Notes under the pieces: model-generated
Database searches by the model: none
What the model was told of the DNA's origin: nothing
The model's input: only the letters and a program-made list of their open reading frames with translations
Origin: Dipteris shenzhenensis
Taxonomy: Eukaryota; Polypodiophyta; Polypodiopsida; Gleicheniales
NCBI GenBank assembly: GCA_047967505.1
Contig: CM106538.1
Direction: 5' to 3' (one strand)
Length of the DNA: 64,000 nucleotides
Made by a program: the position numbers and the translations under genes
Shown: positions 32,961 to 44,396 of the stretch, piece by piece
Layout: each line of letters begins with the position of its first letter
Numbering within the stretch: position 1 is the stretch's first letter

Positions 32961-34690
32961 TTACTTCAATTTCACTTACATAATACAATTGATCTCCTTG
33001 TTTACTCCTTTCATGTGCTTGGTATGTTCTGAGATAGGAAGTAGGCTAATGTGGGTTAAGATAGTAGTAAGAGGCCAATGGACTATATTTACCTTGGTCC
33101 TCTATATATATAGAAGATGTTATATATTGTGCTTGCTATACAAACAAAGGGTCATATATGGAAATTCTATATATAGATTTTGCTATATGTAGAGAGAGCT
33201 ATTGATAGTAGTATGCTATTTATGACGAGGTTCCAAAAGTAAGATCCAGACAATAAGTTCAAAATTAATAGTTAGAGGTGTAAAAGAAAGATCTGCAAAG
33301 AAATACGAGTAGATGCAAAAGGAACATTACAAAATCCATGATCCGCCAAACCATATTTGTGAGCAATAGGAGAAAGAGACAATTTCATGATCAAGCTAGT
33401 CGTGTAGGTGAGAGATTATTGATTTTGGGGAGTTCTTTTCACCTTCAATTTGCAGATTTGTTGTCTATAGTTTGACCTTCAAAATTATCCTCCTGTGAAT
33501 TTTGCATGCCCCACTTGGCCTATCCCATGATGTCTCTTGCACCTTCCAAATAGCATGCATGGATATTATTACACAGCTAGAAGTTAGGCATAGAACTGCA
33601 AACACAACAATTGATGATAATAAGCATTGCAAGAGGAGGCATGATGCAAAAAGGAATGGGAAAAAATGATGTTTAGAAGCATTTCTCCTCCTCTTATAAT
33701 TCATATTACCATGGATTGTTGCACTTGTAGGGGCCTATATCTGGTTTTTTGCTATTAAATAAACTATGTGTACATTGTTCAAAAAGTGCAAGGAACATTA
33801 TGGAATAAGCAAAAAGGTAGTATATTTATCGAGACGAAAAATACTTCACATGAGGATAATTGTGAAGGTCAAGCTACGATTGAAACTATATATTCATTCA
33901 AACCAAAGGTGAAAAGCACTATCCACTAAAAGTTATAATCTCTCAAACACATTGCTATCCTGGCTTAGGAAATATATTTTGCTTGGTTTTAAGAACCAAC
34001 AAGGTGGTTGTACCAGTATATACATTTATGGCATGCCATTGGAAAATGTTTGTGGCATGTCTATATGGCCCATGCTCCTAAAGGGGACCCCTCAAGGGCC
34101 ATATTGGCATGAAAGGAGACCTCGCCATGTGAAATATATGAACAAAAAATATTTATCCTTGTGGGACTATAATGTGGTGGTCACACCAAACCAACATTAG
34201 CACAATGGTCATAGGTCTAGATTTGTGCAGAAAAGTTACAACAAAGATACAACACAAAGACCGTACAAGGATACAACACAAAGATAGTAGAAAGGAAATG
34301 TTTAACTTTGTGCAATCACCACATTAAAATAGAACCAGCACAGTGGTTGCAAGGAAATATATTTTCCTTGGTTTAGGATTAACTACAACCCACACTAAAA
34401 TAGAACCAGTGCAGTGGTTGCATAAGGAAATACATTTTTCTCTGTTCAGGATTAAATTTGAACCACTTGTTTTAAAATGGGTGCAAAATATATAATCAAT
34501 TGTGGGACTCCAATGTGGGTCTCACATGACCCCACCAATTAATGCAAATACATTATCTTTGGTTTAATTAGGAGCTATAGCCACCTCCATGAACTAGCAC
34601 AGTGGTCGCACCAAGCCAACTTTAGTGTAGTGGGTTGAATCTAGATAATTGTGGGAGAGTTGCATGTAGATGACAGGTGGCGAGCTACGA
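32961..34690. other. Gene-poor AT-rich interval with a short direct repeat
   Basis: I see no gene. Two copies of a block with aaaatagaaccagygcagtggttgca and aaggaaatayattttyc lie at about 34325-34375 and 34395-34440, spaced about 70 bp apart. Tracts of TATA and ATATAG occur at 33100-33190. Confidence 0.5.
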
Positions 34691-35425
34691 GGTTAGATAA
34701 TAGGTGCCGAGATATGGGTGGATGGTAGGATATATTGTGAACATTTTTCATAAAGATGCAACACAAAGACTGTGCAAGCAGGGACGAACTACTCATGTAG
34801 TGACATATGTCAATCTTTGAGGTGTTTAAAATAATATGTTTTGACAGATTGCATCTCCTTACTCTATCAGTAAGGTACCTGTGACTTTTACCAAAAGGCA
34901 TGGACTCCATTAAGGTACTTGCAAGAGTTACCAAACTTGCAAGGCAGAACATGGAAACATTCACCATTAAAGAACCAACCACCTTGATTGAGGTACCTCC
35001 TATGTATTGAATTTTAGAATCACAAACTTGAAGGAGTACCTGACTGAGATATTTTAATGTTTCCCAGGAGATGAGGTTTTTGCTTACTCGAGCAGGCATG
35101 GATGTGGCATTGTTGCACCTTTTGATGTTAGCATTACCCAAAGTTGAGATGGAGTAATATCTATCTCCTTAGTATTAATGCCATTATCAATTGAAGGTTC
35201 AATTTCATTAGGTAGTACCGCTATTATGGTGTAAAAAGTTGTAATAGCAATAGATTTATCATTGCCAAGGTGCATGAATTGAGTTCCTTTGTAATTGGTA
35301 GATTTATTGTGGCCACCGTAAATTATCCAATTTATTGAGTCTTTTAACTCTGGTAAATGATCACACCCAGAGTCTTCTTGACTCTTTCTATTGTCCTCTT
35401 CTTTGTAAGCATCGAATAAATTTAC
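34690..35425 (-). pseudogene. Ty3-like gag-pol remnant, related to 54590-55231
   Basis: Minus-strand coding remnants align with the second copy: SINWII and KGTQFMHLGNDKSIAITTFY, VLPNEIEPSIDNG, and further down SQVLLQVCDSKIQYIGGTSI and KVVGSLMVNVSM. The DNA similarity extends through the segment cctcctatgtattgaattt. In the other copy this block follows an aspartic-protease domain, so it is most likely the linker between protease and RT of a Ty3/gypsy-like element. It is broken by stops and lacks RT. Confidence 0.5.
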
Positions 35426-35429
35426 CTAA

Positions 35430-36285
35430 TCAGATTAGGGAATTTGGGAAAACCCCACGTCCCGTTTTGCAAAGACCTTAAAATGTAGAATAGAAAAACC
35501 TTCCAAAAGTTTGTCAAAGCCCCATCATGTGACATATCATTTGAAAGCACTTGAAGAGTAGGTTTTAATGCACACACTTTAATAAATTTGAAGTGCTTGT
35601 ACTCAAGTAGCATCCAAAAGTAGATTATAAAGAAAATTCCCAAATTATTGGGATTTTACCAAATTCTCAAGATTTGGTGATTTTGTGGTGTCAAAGTACC
35701 CTCAATTTGGTGAAGGGTACCTTGGGAAAGTTTTGGCGGTGATTTGGTGGTTTGCCCATCTCAAGACTAGTGGGCTCAAGATCTACTATTTGCCCATTCA
35801 TCCAATCTGAGAGGTAATTGCATAGAGTAGGATTACCCCATAATAGTATCGCAATAGGCATTTTTTCCCAGTGGATAGGAATGAGACCAATCCAATTATG
35901 TCTCAAGTTTGTGTGCTTGTTTCACCACAAACTGTCTATGGCTCTTCCAACTGGTGAAAGGACTAGTTGTCCTCTTCATTTGTTCTTATTGGCCTTAATC
36001 CGTTGCTCAAATGTTTTTTGGTAGTAAAGCACCAATTATTGTGCCTTGGTGAGGCATTGTTTCTCAATGACAGAGTTGACCTTTGGGGGCATAGGTTTCC
36101 TATGGTCAACACTCCCCAAGTGTCATCCCCTACATTTGGTGGTTGATTTAATTGGCTATCAAGTGAGGGAGTATGACTAGTAGAGGATGGGGTGGAAAAG
36201 GTGTTTGTGTCTTCATCGGATCCATTTTGGATAATCACCTTGTCAGAACCTTTTCCCACCTTAACTACACCTAAGGATTACGTTC
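35430..36285 (-). pseudogene. Unrecognised minus-strand coding remnant
   Basis: Three minus-strand ORFs in different frames follow one another: 36259-35963 (Ser/Thr/Asn-rich, with SDEDTNTFSTPSSTSHTPSL), 35906-35691 (contains MPIAILLWGNPTLCNYLSDW and GKPPNHRQNFPKVPF), and 35643-35422. They may be one frameshifted repeat gene. I recognise no domain. Confidence 0.35.
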
Positions 36286-36404
36286 ATGTTTTCATGTTTG
36301 CATTCATGGGTTGTTAGAGTTCATTAATTACTCTTCAAAGTAGCATGAAAACAACGTGATCACGTTGTTTACAGGAAAAAATCACCGAAACACTGGATAA
36401 AACT

Positions 36405-36508
36405 ACCGTCGGTACATAAGATACTACCGGTGGTAATATACTCTGTTGGGATGATGAACATTATCACCACTAATGTTAGTACTACCGCCAGTAGTATCTT
36501 ATGTAATG
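36405..36508. repeat. Short inverted repeat (about 22-bp arms)
   Basis: The arm tacataagatactaccggtgg near 36413-36434 pairs with ccgccagtagtatcttatgta near 36485-36505, with a loop of about 50 bases and a few mismatches. A further partial unit (aaactaccgtcggta) sits just left. No target duplication is evident. Confidence 0.6.
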
Positions 36509-36509
36509 A

Positions 36510-37290
36510 TGGTGTTGTGGGTTGCATATTTCTAGTTTCTCGCATAGCCCAATGCTATATATTGGTGGAAATGGCAATAGAGGCTCGTCATTCGATCTGG
36601 TTGTTGCTCATATCCCGATAAACCCTTTGGTAAGTTGAGAAAGAATGTGAACCATGATTTGGGTCTGAATAGTTGTAAGGCTAAGTGGGGGAGAGTGAGT
36701 CAGCATTCATTATACTTGTGGGTGTGGTTTGATCCTCCAATTCCTTGCATCTTGGGGAAATTGTAGACCATGAGCACGAGCGCTAGTGGATGTGAGTGTT
36801 TGTTGTGTGTTCTTGAGCGTGGTGTATCCTCCAACTCCTTGCATTCTGGGGAACTTGTGGACCATGATCATGAGTGCTAATGAATGTGATTGCTAGTGAG
36901 GAGTCTTGACTCTTAAGCTAAGGGCATTTGGTATGGAGAGAAGGGGGAGATGAGATGGCAATGATTTGAGCAAAATAAAGGCACGTGTTGTGACTATGAA
37001 TGCACAATAAAAAATGCCTAAAACTAGAAATGCTTGCCCACAATCTTCAAGATGAGTTGTGACTAGGCGAACTGTGGATGCATCGAGTCATTCCCATGCC
37101 AGTATTCATATGCCTAAAAATGTTCCCAAGGTTGAACAAGCAGTCACAAAAGACGATCTCATTGCCAAACGGGCACTGCCCCAATGCTTGATCCACCCTA
37201 TGAGGTTTGGGGAGAGGATTTATGAGGGTGTCACAATCCTCTCAAAGAGTTATTCCAAGTACATAGGGCAGGAAACGTAAGTCACATGTT
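36510..37290. other. No recognised gene; flank of the hAT relic
   Basis: A diverged direct repeat of ttggggaaattgtagaccatgagc and ttctggggaacttgtggaccatgatc occurs at about 36750 and 36845. No domain is recognised in the short ORFs. Confidence 0.4.
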
Positions 37291-37299
37291 CCAAAGTGG

Positions 37300-38520
37300 G
37301 ACTTTGTAATTAATGTTCGTGATTACATTGAGTGGAAATGCAAGTACTGTGGAAGACAAAGATCTGAGGGAGCACCTCGCATAAGGGGGCACTTGCTTGG
37401 TGACTCAAGAAAGAGCATTCAGCATTGTGCAGCTCTAGGAGCTGCTGTGTAGCAGCTCGCACCTTGACAAAGAAGTAAGATTATGGAAAAATACAAAGAA
37501 GATAAATTTGGGAAAGTCAAGGTGTAAGTGGAGTAGAGTCTGTAAGCATACACAGTGATGGTAGTACAAGTGTTGCAAGATCCCATGCCAGAACTCCTTG
37601 TGTCACAGTGGACACTAGATAGATCACCACCTATGGCTCATGAAGTTAGATTGGCAACTGCAACTCCTAACTAGAGGCAACTCACAATCGTTGAGAGCAT
37701 CTGGATTCAAGATTTGGAGAATGCACAGTATGTACTTGGTAGATCAATCTTGCGGTCAGGATATCCACTGAGTATGATCGATAACAATGATATGAGAGCT
37801 ACATGGAATTGCATTGCTAACTATGGACCGGGCTTCAAGCCGCCTTCTTACCACACATTGTGTACATCATTGTTAGATAAGGCATATGCAGAGGAGAAAG
37901 AGCACATAAATCATAGCATTTTTTAGCAAGTGCATAATATTGGATGCACAATTGTCTCAAATGGGTGGACAAGCATAAAATGCCATGCTTTATTAAATGT
38001 GATGGTTATATTACCACATGGGGATGCCTTCCACATGTCAATTGATGCCTCACATGTAAAGAAGTCAGGGAAATATATAGCTGGTGCATTATCAAAGGTT
38101 ATAAGATAGTTAGAGGCCTTGAAAAGGTTATTCAAGTTGTCATGGTGGATAATGCCAAGAGTTGTAAAAAGGCAGGTAGAATATTGTAAAGGGAGTATAC
38201 CAATCTATATCCATACTTTAAATCTTGCATTGAAAGATTGGTATAAACAAGTGCCATGGTTCAAAGAGATTGTTTGTGAGGCTCGAGACATCGTGAAGTT
38301 AGTATAATCAAAGCAACATCTCAAAGCAATCTTTATGTCTCGTGATGGTTCTACCATGTTGAAATTCCTAGCAAGCACGATATTTGCTATGTACTTCTAC
38401 ACTTTGCAATCTCTGGTGAAAAATAGGAGTTTTCTTATAGAGACATTTCATTGTGATGCATTTGAACGATGGATGTCAGAGTTGATCAATAGGGCAACAA
38501 AGGAGAAAATCATGACCTAA
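37300..38520 (+). pseudogene. hAT-type transposase relic (BED finger, DUF659)
   Basis: Plus strand: a BED-type zinc finger VRDYIEWKCKYCGRQRSEGA and RIRGHLLGD (the CxxC...H part) at 37315-37405. A linker with stops follows, then RSGYPLSMIDNNDMRATWNC, PSYHTLCTSLLDKAYAEEKE and the DUF659 core SNGWTSIKCHALLNVMVILP, MSIDASHVKKSGKYIAGALS. Further on are HTLNLALKDWYKQVPWFKE and EARDIVKLV. In plant hAT transposases the BED finger binds the element ends and DUF659 precedes the dimerisation region. There are at least six in-frame stops. The C-terminal hAT dimerisation motif is not recognised further right. Confidence 0.8.
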
Positions 38521-38529
38521 AAGAACATT

Positions 38530-39880
38530 GGGATCCCCTGCATTATGGAAATGGCTTGAGGATGCATTTCTTGATCATTCTCAAGATAAACCCCAAGCAT
38601 CTTCAAAAAATTGAATCATATCAACAATGATCCATCCCAATACATAGGTATCTACATGGCATGTATATCTGCCTCTTAAGGCTACTTCTTGTCGCTTGGG
38701 AGCAAGCCACTTTTTCCACCCATGCTCTTCCTCTTTCCTGCAAACTCTCTCAACAAAGTTGGCATCTGTCTCCAAAGATTGCTTCTGAGCCTTTCTATCT
38801 ATGTACCTTTTTCACCTGTAAGTGTAATGAGTCCAATTGGAAATTTTGTGTTTGGTTTCTAGGAGCTCTAATTCATGGCATATGTTTTCCCTTCGAACTT
38901 TGAGGAATGGGAATGAGTTGAATCATTCATAGGCAACTTCAGTGCAATTCATGAGGATTTAGGTAAGCAAATGAATACAGCGAAAAAGTTGGCCTCCTTG
39001 CAAAAGAAGAATGTGTATTGGTATAATGCAACATACATTACTCCAATGACATCATCAAGCTATGGCCGTCTACAAACCATTGCACCACGACAACTTCAAG
39101 ACATAGATTGCAACAATGTGGACTCGAGAACATTGCAATCGTACAAAGAAAATATTGCAAAGAATGTGGTCATGGCCATGAAGTTTACATTTGGATCCAA
39201 AATGGGAAAGGTTATCTTGGTTTATGCCTATGCACATTTTTGCTTCTTTGTTTCAGAATATACATATGCATAGAACAAAAACTATGTGCTCCTATAAGCG
39301 TGTAGATGAAAATGCTCTTGAAGATTTACTTGGGATAAATTGGGGAACCAAGTCAGGAAAACAAAAGGGTGATGTGTTTCAATGTCATGCATGTAAAGAC
39401 AATGTGGTTATTAGATACCATCTTTCATGCCAAATGTTGTATTTAGCTTTTTAGTACAGGCACTAGAAGAAAACAAATGGTCGGTGGCTTCCCCTAGACT
39501 CTAATGATGAAGACAATACGAGGGTAAGTTTGTCTATTGATGTTGAAGAGGGAGATGTCAAGAATGTGAATGTCACATTGCAATGGACTCTAATGGATGT
39601 GCAAGAACACCAGTCCTTTAACTTTACCTTAAATGGTGGTAAGATCAACCGTTGTGTGGAGAAGTGCCTGCATAGTGCCAATTTCATTCTTCCTGCAACT
39701 TTGAATATTGGTAACAATGTGTTTGACCAGTGCAACATTTAATTTTTTGCCAAATCCTAGTTCTTGTTTCAAAAGATGATGGACAATTAAATTGGCAAGT
39801 TATTTCTTTTAATGTTTTCTCCTTTGAGTTCATGGTAAATGTTTTTCAAAAAATTTGGGATTTTATGATTAGTTTTAATT
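38530..39880. other. Unrecognised interval with two plus-strand coding remnants
   Basis: Plus-strand ORFs at 38971-39273 (TITPMTSS-like segment, then LQDIDCNNVDSRTLQSYKEN) and 39491-39742 (SLSIDVEEGDVKNVNVTLQW, FTLNGGKINRCVEKCLHSAN) look protein-like but match no family I know. They could be the remainder of the hAT element or an upstream part of repeat copy B. A minus-strand ORF at 38775-38581 is also unassigned. Confidence 0.3.
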
Positions 39881-39903
39881 TTTAGGGTTCTGATATATAT
39901 AAA
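39881..39903 (+). promoter_or_regulatory. TATA box and telo-box-like motif of the plus gene, copy B
   Basis: TATATATAAA at 39894-39903 lies about 100 bases before the ATG at 40006, which sits in a good plant context (gccATGG). TTTAGGGTT (complement AACCCTAAA, telo-box-like) lies just upstream at 39881-39889. Confidence 0.55.
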
Positions 39904-40005
39904 GGGGTAAGAGCCATTTTTACATTACATTCTCACTTTCACTTTTAGAGAGCCATAGAAACTCCCACCCTCAAAAGTTACTCACTCCATCAATCACTAT
40001 TTGCC

Positions 40006-41275
40006 ATGGATTCAACTAGAGCTGCATTCCATGACTTCATCTCGCGAACTGCATTTGCAGGTTGCAAGGAAGAGCTATTTTTTGTGTTTGATAGGAATTT
40101 TTAGATGTCCTAGGTACATATTTGCGAGCCAAGGATGGCTTCACAGATCTCATCCACTACATGCAAGAGAATTTCACAAGTCTTGCATATACACTTGACA
40201 ACTCTTCAAAGAGATGGGTTTCAATAGATTACATCAAGTATCTGTTCCTAAATGATTCTGAAGTGCTTGGCCTATTTTTTTAATAATCTTATAGAGGAAG
40301 GTTTTAGGATGGTAGAAGTAAAATACATCCTAGAAGCGGGGATCACGGCAAATATAGGCACTAAATTTCTTTCATGGGAGATGACATTCATCTTTCTTCT
40401 CCAAGAAGGATATTTAGAGAAAGAAGCCTCATCATCCAACACCCCCTCTAGTAGAACTCTTGATATCCTCGTCCCTAGACTATGTACATGGACAAGAATC
40501 TTGACATGCAAGAGAGGAGATGGAAGAAGCTCGAGCATTGAGCCTACTTCAAGAGCCCCAAAGTAGAGCAAGAATCTTCATCAAAGACCACTCACCTAGA
40601 AGCAAACTTATGGTCCTTTTCCCCCCTCATCATTGATGGGGAAGAGTACGTATTCCTCCATGACATAGAGGTTCTTTTTGGACTATGAGAGGATGAGGCA
40701 GTCAAAGTCCTCTTTGGGTTCGATGTTGACACAAGTGTCAAAGATCCCGGGGTTTTAGGTTTTGAAGACCAGACAATGGAAGAGTTTTTCTTGATGATGA
40801 CGTTGGTTTCAATGAGAAATGCAGACATGTCCATATATGATGTGCATCCCTCTCATGTAGAAGCTTCCACCTCCCAAATGGAACATTGCACAGCACTTGG
40901 TTCCATCAACATTGCAAATGAGGAAGGAATAGAAGCCGATGACACTGTAGTGGTAAGTTCAAACAATATTTTATATTTTTATGTTCTTTTGGTATAATTT
41001 CTTTTGTCGGTCTTCTAATGCTTGTTGAATTGTTGTAGGAGGTGTTTGAGGTTGATGAATTCTCATCTCGATGGGGTAATGTTTGTAGCTCATTTGGGCG
41101 AGATCATTCTTTGGCACATTACCTCAGCAAAGTCGAAGAGCACCTCGTGGTCATCCACCATAGCAATTTTCTCCTAGAGGGCTTGCAGAGCTACTCAAAT
41201 GCAAGGAATTTTTGCATGCTATTAGATACTCCAACATTACTTAGAATGCTGACAACGTGATTGACACTTTTGCCT
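40006..41275 (+). pseudogene. Unknown-protein gene, copy B (two exons, intron 40953-41038)
   Basis: Starts MDSTRAAFHDFISRTAFAGC and continues, across frameshifts near 40100 and 40275, through DVLGTYLRAKDGFTDLIHYM, RWVSIDYIKYLFLNDSEVLG and EEGFRMVEVKYILEAGI. Next come IIDGEEYVFLHDIEVLFGL, KVLFGFDVDTSVKDPGVLGF and a Ser/Thr-rich stretch. The intron (gtaag...ttgtag, 86 bp) is followed by EVFEVDEFSSRWGNVCSSFG and RDHSLAHYLSKVEEHLVVIH, then with a shift FSPRGLAELLKCKEF. Residues aligned with copy A keep the same pattern, and the intron is at the same codon boundary. I do not recognise the family. Several stops and shifts make it non-functional. Confidence 0.55.
40953..41038 (+). other. Intron conserved between copies A and B of the unknown gene
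   Basis: GT...AG, 86 bp here and 85 bp in copy A (23748-23832), in the same phase between ...IV/VV and E-T/V-FEVD. Both hold a branch-like tctaatg about 25-40 bases before the acceptor. Conservation of a spliceosomal intron shows both copies descend from genomic DNA, not from a processed transcript. Confidence 0.75.
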
Positions 41276-41498
41276 TGTGCGCCACGGTGAAATTCCTCCA
41301 AGATTTGATAGAATTTAAAATTTACATTAAAATGAATAGTAGCTTCAGTCATAAACATGGAGAATTCACAACAATGCAATAGTGTACAAAATGTAGATAT
41401 ATTTTATTAAAAAAGTTCAGCCCTTGGGCCTCAGATACAAGATTGTGCCTTCAAGGGTAGGGGGTGGTCTAAGTCCTAAGGATGGGCTCTAAGAGATT

Positions 41499-42755
41499 CT
41501 AGGGCTTCAAGCTTGGGTGCATCCGTAGCTGCTTTGATAGAGCCATGTCCTTGTCCATGACCGTGACATGCTTTGCGTGGATGGCACACAGGTTGGCATC
41601 CTTGAACAAAGAGGTGGTGACTTGCTTCGTAGCCTCCTAAAGTGTCCCCATAGCTCCTATACTGAATCGTACATCATCCTTGTACCCTTGTGCTATCCCC
41701 TATACCACATATTGGAAGGGAGCACACATGATCAGGTTGTTGATGGTCTTCTACATCTGTTTGACCTCCCTTAGGGCCCACGCTCTTGGCTTTGCTCTCT
41801 ATGGCTTCCTGACTCTTGGTGGAGGCTATACATGTACCCAAACATGGTTCCATAGCCTCTTGTCTGCCTTGAACTTCTTGCACTGCTCTTCTCTATCTGA
41901 TCTCCTCCGAATCCCCCTCTCACAGATGTCTTGAGCTTTTACCTTTTTTGGAATGGGGCTTCTTCGACATCTTCTTTACCCTATTTACGGGCACAAGTAC
42001 CATGTCCACAATGGGCACTATCACTGGGAGAGGGTAGATTGTGCTCTTTCTTACAGTCTGTTGACCCCTATCCGAAAGCCTCTCGATATTAGGGAGGTTC
42101 TCAAACACATTTTACCCTATTTATGGGCACAGGTACCATGTCCATGATGGGTGCTATTACTGGGAGGAGGTAGATCATGCTCTTTCTTAGCAGGCTATTG
42201 ACCCCCATCCAGAAGCCTCTCCATATCAGGGAGGTTCTCAAACACATTTTGCTCAATCGGGGGAGTCCTCAGATGGGGAGGTGAAGGATGAGGGGAAGGC
42301 TGAGGGGAATTCTAAGGGGAAGGGTGAGGGGAAGGCTGAGTGGAAGGCTAATGCTCTTGGGACTTGGGAGTGGGCTCACAGGACTAGGGAGTGGGCTCAT
42401 GAGACTAGGGAGTGGGATCGTGGGACTTGGGAGGAGGAGAAGGCTCAGAGGAGAAGGCTCACGAGATTGGGGAGTGGGCTCATAGGACTTGGGAGTGGGC
42501 TCACTAGACTTGGGAGAGGGGTCACAGGACTTGCGGGAGGGCTCACAAGACTGTGGAGTAGAAGGCTCACGAGAGTCAAGTGGAGTCCTTACAAGAGTCG
42601 CGAGCGAGGGTCGGGGAGGGCTCACAAGAGTTTAATGAGGTGCCATCAGACCCAGATAGGTTCGTGTGCAGATATGCCATGGAGGTGGTGGAGCTAGAGG
42701 AGGAAGGGTGGAGGTGGTGTTATGTGGGTCTAGCTGTGTTCTTCACTCATGCCAT
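41499..42755 (-). pseudogene. Divergent histone H3-like gene, copy B
   Basis: The minus strand near 41780-41540 encodes the H3 core: [59 protein letters not shown] and [17 protein letters not shown], ending HPSLKP before TAG at 41499-41501. TAG codons at 41751-41753 and 41637-41639 replace the Gln equivalent to H3 Q55 and Q93; a third at 41700-41702 lies between PFQYVV and GIAQ. The upstream region (42625-42269) has a repetitive Pro/Ser tail with SEPTPKSYEPTPQSREPSP, longer than the tail of copy A. Start candidates are ATG at 42755 or 42750, each broken soon after. The gene is dead, but its alignment with copy A and with H3 is clear. Confidence 0.83.
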
Positions 42756-42784
42756 TGAATAATGAGAGTTAGAGTTTTTAAAGA

Positions 42785-42839
42785 TATTTTATATCGGCCC
42801 ATCATCTTTTGAAACCCCTTTTAATTACATTTAGGGTTT
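42785..42839 (-). promoter_or_regulatory. Promoter of the H3-like gene, copy B: TATA, site-II-like and telo-box motifs
   Basis: Read on the minus strand: telo-box AAACCCTAA (42839-42831), then a site-II-like TGGGCC (42801-42796), then TATAAAATA (42793-42785), about 30 bases before the first ATG. In plants telo-boxes and site II motifs occur together upstream of genes expressed in dividing cells. The combination here is consistent with a cell-cycle promoter, by inference only. Confidence 0.55.
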
Positions 42840-43530
42840 CACCATGCCCCCCACCCTAACCCCTCCCCCCCCCCATGCTCGTCACCCTCCCCCCTATGTC
42901 CCCCGCCCACACCTATCACCCTTTCCCATAACCCCCATCCCGTTGTCACCCCCCTCCCTCCCCCCACCCTTGCTACCACTCCACCCCCCACTTGCAATGC
43001 CCCACGTCCCTCCCTTCTCTTCCCCCTCCTTCACCCTATCCCCACCTTCCCCAGCCTCTTTACCTCACATAGACCTTGGACTCCAAGAATGAGTACACAA
43101 ATTGTGGTCAAAATAAGCAAGATATTAGCTTTAGAACTTTATACAATTACACCATAGCTCCTATTGCTCATTGGACCCATATGCTCCCTTCTCTCACTCT
43201 AGCTTGAAACCAACGTGCGACTCCTCTATGCCCTATGGATGCTTTCATTATGCCTTCTATTCTTTGATACAATTTGAACTGCTTTTGCAAGTTCTGATGC
43301 CTTTGCGTTTTTAGACTTCAAAGTCCTACCTAGTAAACATCTAAAAACCAGTCGAACACCTCATGCAATGCATTGCTACGTGTGACACCAACACCATGCC
43401 TTGAGTTCTTGAAGTAGGCTTCCTTGGCTCTATAGTGTGGGGATGGGCAAGAAGCAAGTTTTTCGAGCGAGCTTTGAAGTGAGTTTTTTTTGCAACCACC
43501 ACATTTTGTTCCACCTATTCCACTTGTGAC
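42840..43530. other. C-rich stretch (42840-43070) and gene-less flank
   Basis: The first part is almost pure C/T with short A and G interruptions (cccccc, ctccc, caccc). Its reading frames are artefacts of Pro codons. The rest contains no recognised gene. Confidence 0.55.
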
Positions 43531-43532
<2 letters not shown>

Positions 43533-43592
<60 letters not shown>

Positions 43593-43595
43593 ATA

Positions 43596-43630
<35 letters not shown>

Positions 43631-43658
43631 ACGTGCATGCATAACCCCTTTCTTTATG

Positions 43659-43694
<36 letters not shown>

Positions 43695-43765
43695 ATGTGT
43701 GTGTGTCCATGCGTGCATGTGTGTGTGTGTGTGTGCACATAACCCCTCTCTCTATGACCTCTATG

Positions 43766-43818
<53 letters not shown>

Positions 43819-43833
43819 CCTCTCCCTCTCCCT

Positions 43834-43884
<51 letters not shown>
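43533..43884. repeat. Compound (CT)n / (GT)n microsatellite block
   Basis: CT runs at 43533-43588, 43660-43691 and 43770-43884, with GT runs at 43599-43628 and 43694-43735. Repeated linkers such as cacataacccctctctctatgacctc suggest the whole compound unit has been duplicated. The long Arg/Glu and Ser/Leu ORFs over this block are artefacts. Confidence 0.95.
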
Positions 43885-43885
<1 letters not shown>

Positions 43886-44044
43886 TTCACGAATGCAGAT
43901 GAAGAAATCACGTGCAAGTGGACATAAGTCCATGCTACTTGCTTTTAAACAAAAAATGTAGTACTTTGAGTCTCAAACAATAATAATTTTCCTGACATTT
44001 CAAAGCAGCATTACAATTCTATTTATTCTTCCATGGGCAGCACA

Positions 44045-44396
44045 TGTTGAGATATCGAGCTCCACTCGCGATATGCCAGGGTGACCATTGTGCATTTATG
44101 TCACCGACTTGTTAGCTACAGATGCGGTTGGTACACCGCCCACGAATAATAGCTGGATGACAGCTATCTTTATCTACTCTAGTTCGTGGCTCAGTTAGTA
44201 TGCCACCTTAGTTAGTTGAGTTTGGTTTGAGACCCACATATAGGGTTCTTCTATTTCTTTGTACTTGATTTCTTTTGGCTTTCACAACTAAGAAGAGGAA
44301 AACTGTTTTCAACCTCCACCTTTGTGTGTATTCCCCCATTGTGTATGTGAGAAAGCCGCAAGTGAGACTCCTTCCCTCTCTCCCACTATCTTCACA
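44045..44396 (+). repeat. 5' LTR of the complete copia, 352 bp
   Basis: TG...CA ends. It aligns with 49236-49587 without indels and with about 6 substitutions, five of them transitions. TSD gcaca directly precedes it. Confidence 0.97.

Larger units (their letters stand above)
39881..42839. mobile_element. Convergent two-gene repeat, copy B (with both promoters)
   Basis: This is the fuller copy of the arrangement at 23120-25685. The plus gene starts at 40006 behind a TATA box at 39894. The minus H3-like gene ends at 41499 and begins near 42755 behind a TATA box at 42793-42785. The boundaries given are the outermost promoter motifs, not proven ends. No terminal inverted repeats, LTRs or target duplications were found. 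Confidence 0.6.

Noticed and set aside
42269-42625. Pro/Ser-rich ORF as an independent protein
   Set aside because: It is a simple repeat on the minus strand just upstream of the H3-like core and is best read as its degenerate tail or leader.
42844-43092. Proline-rich plus-strand ORF
   Set aside because: The C-rich tract alone creates Pro codons; no gene structure.
43330-43933. Long ORFs rich in Arg/Glu or Ser/Leu on both strands
   Set aside because: They are produced by CT and GT microsatellites open in every frame; no protein-like composition.
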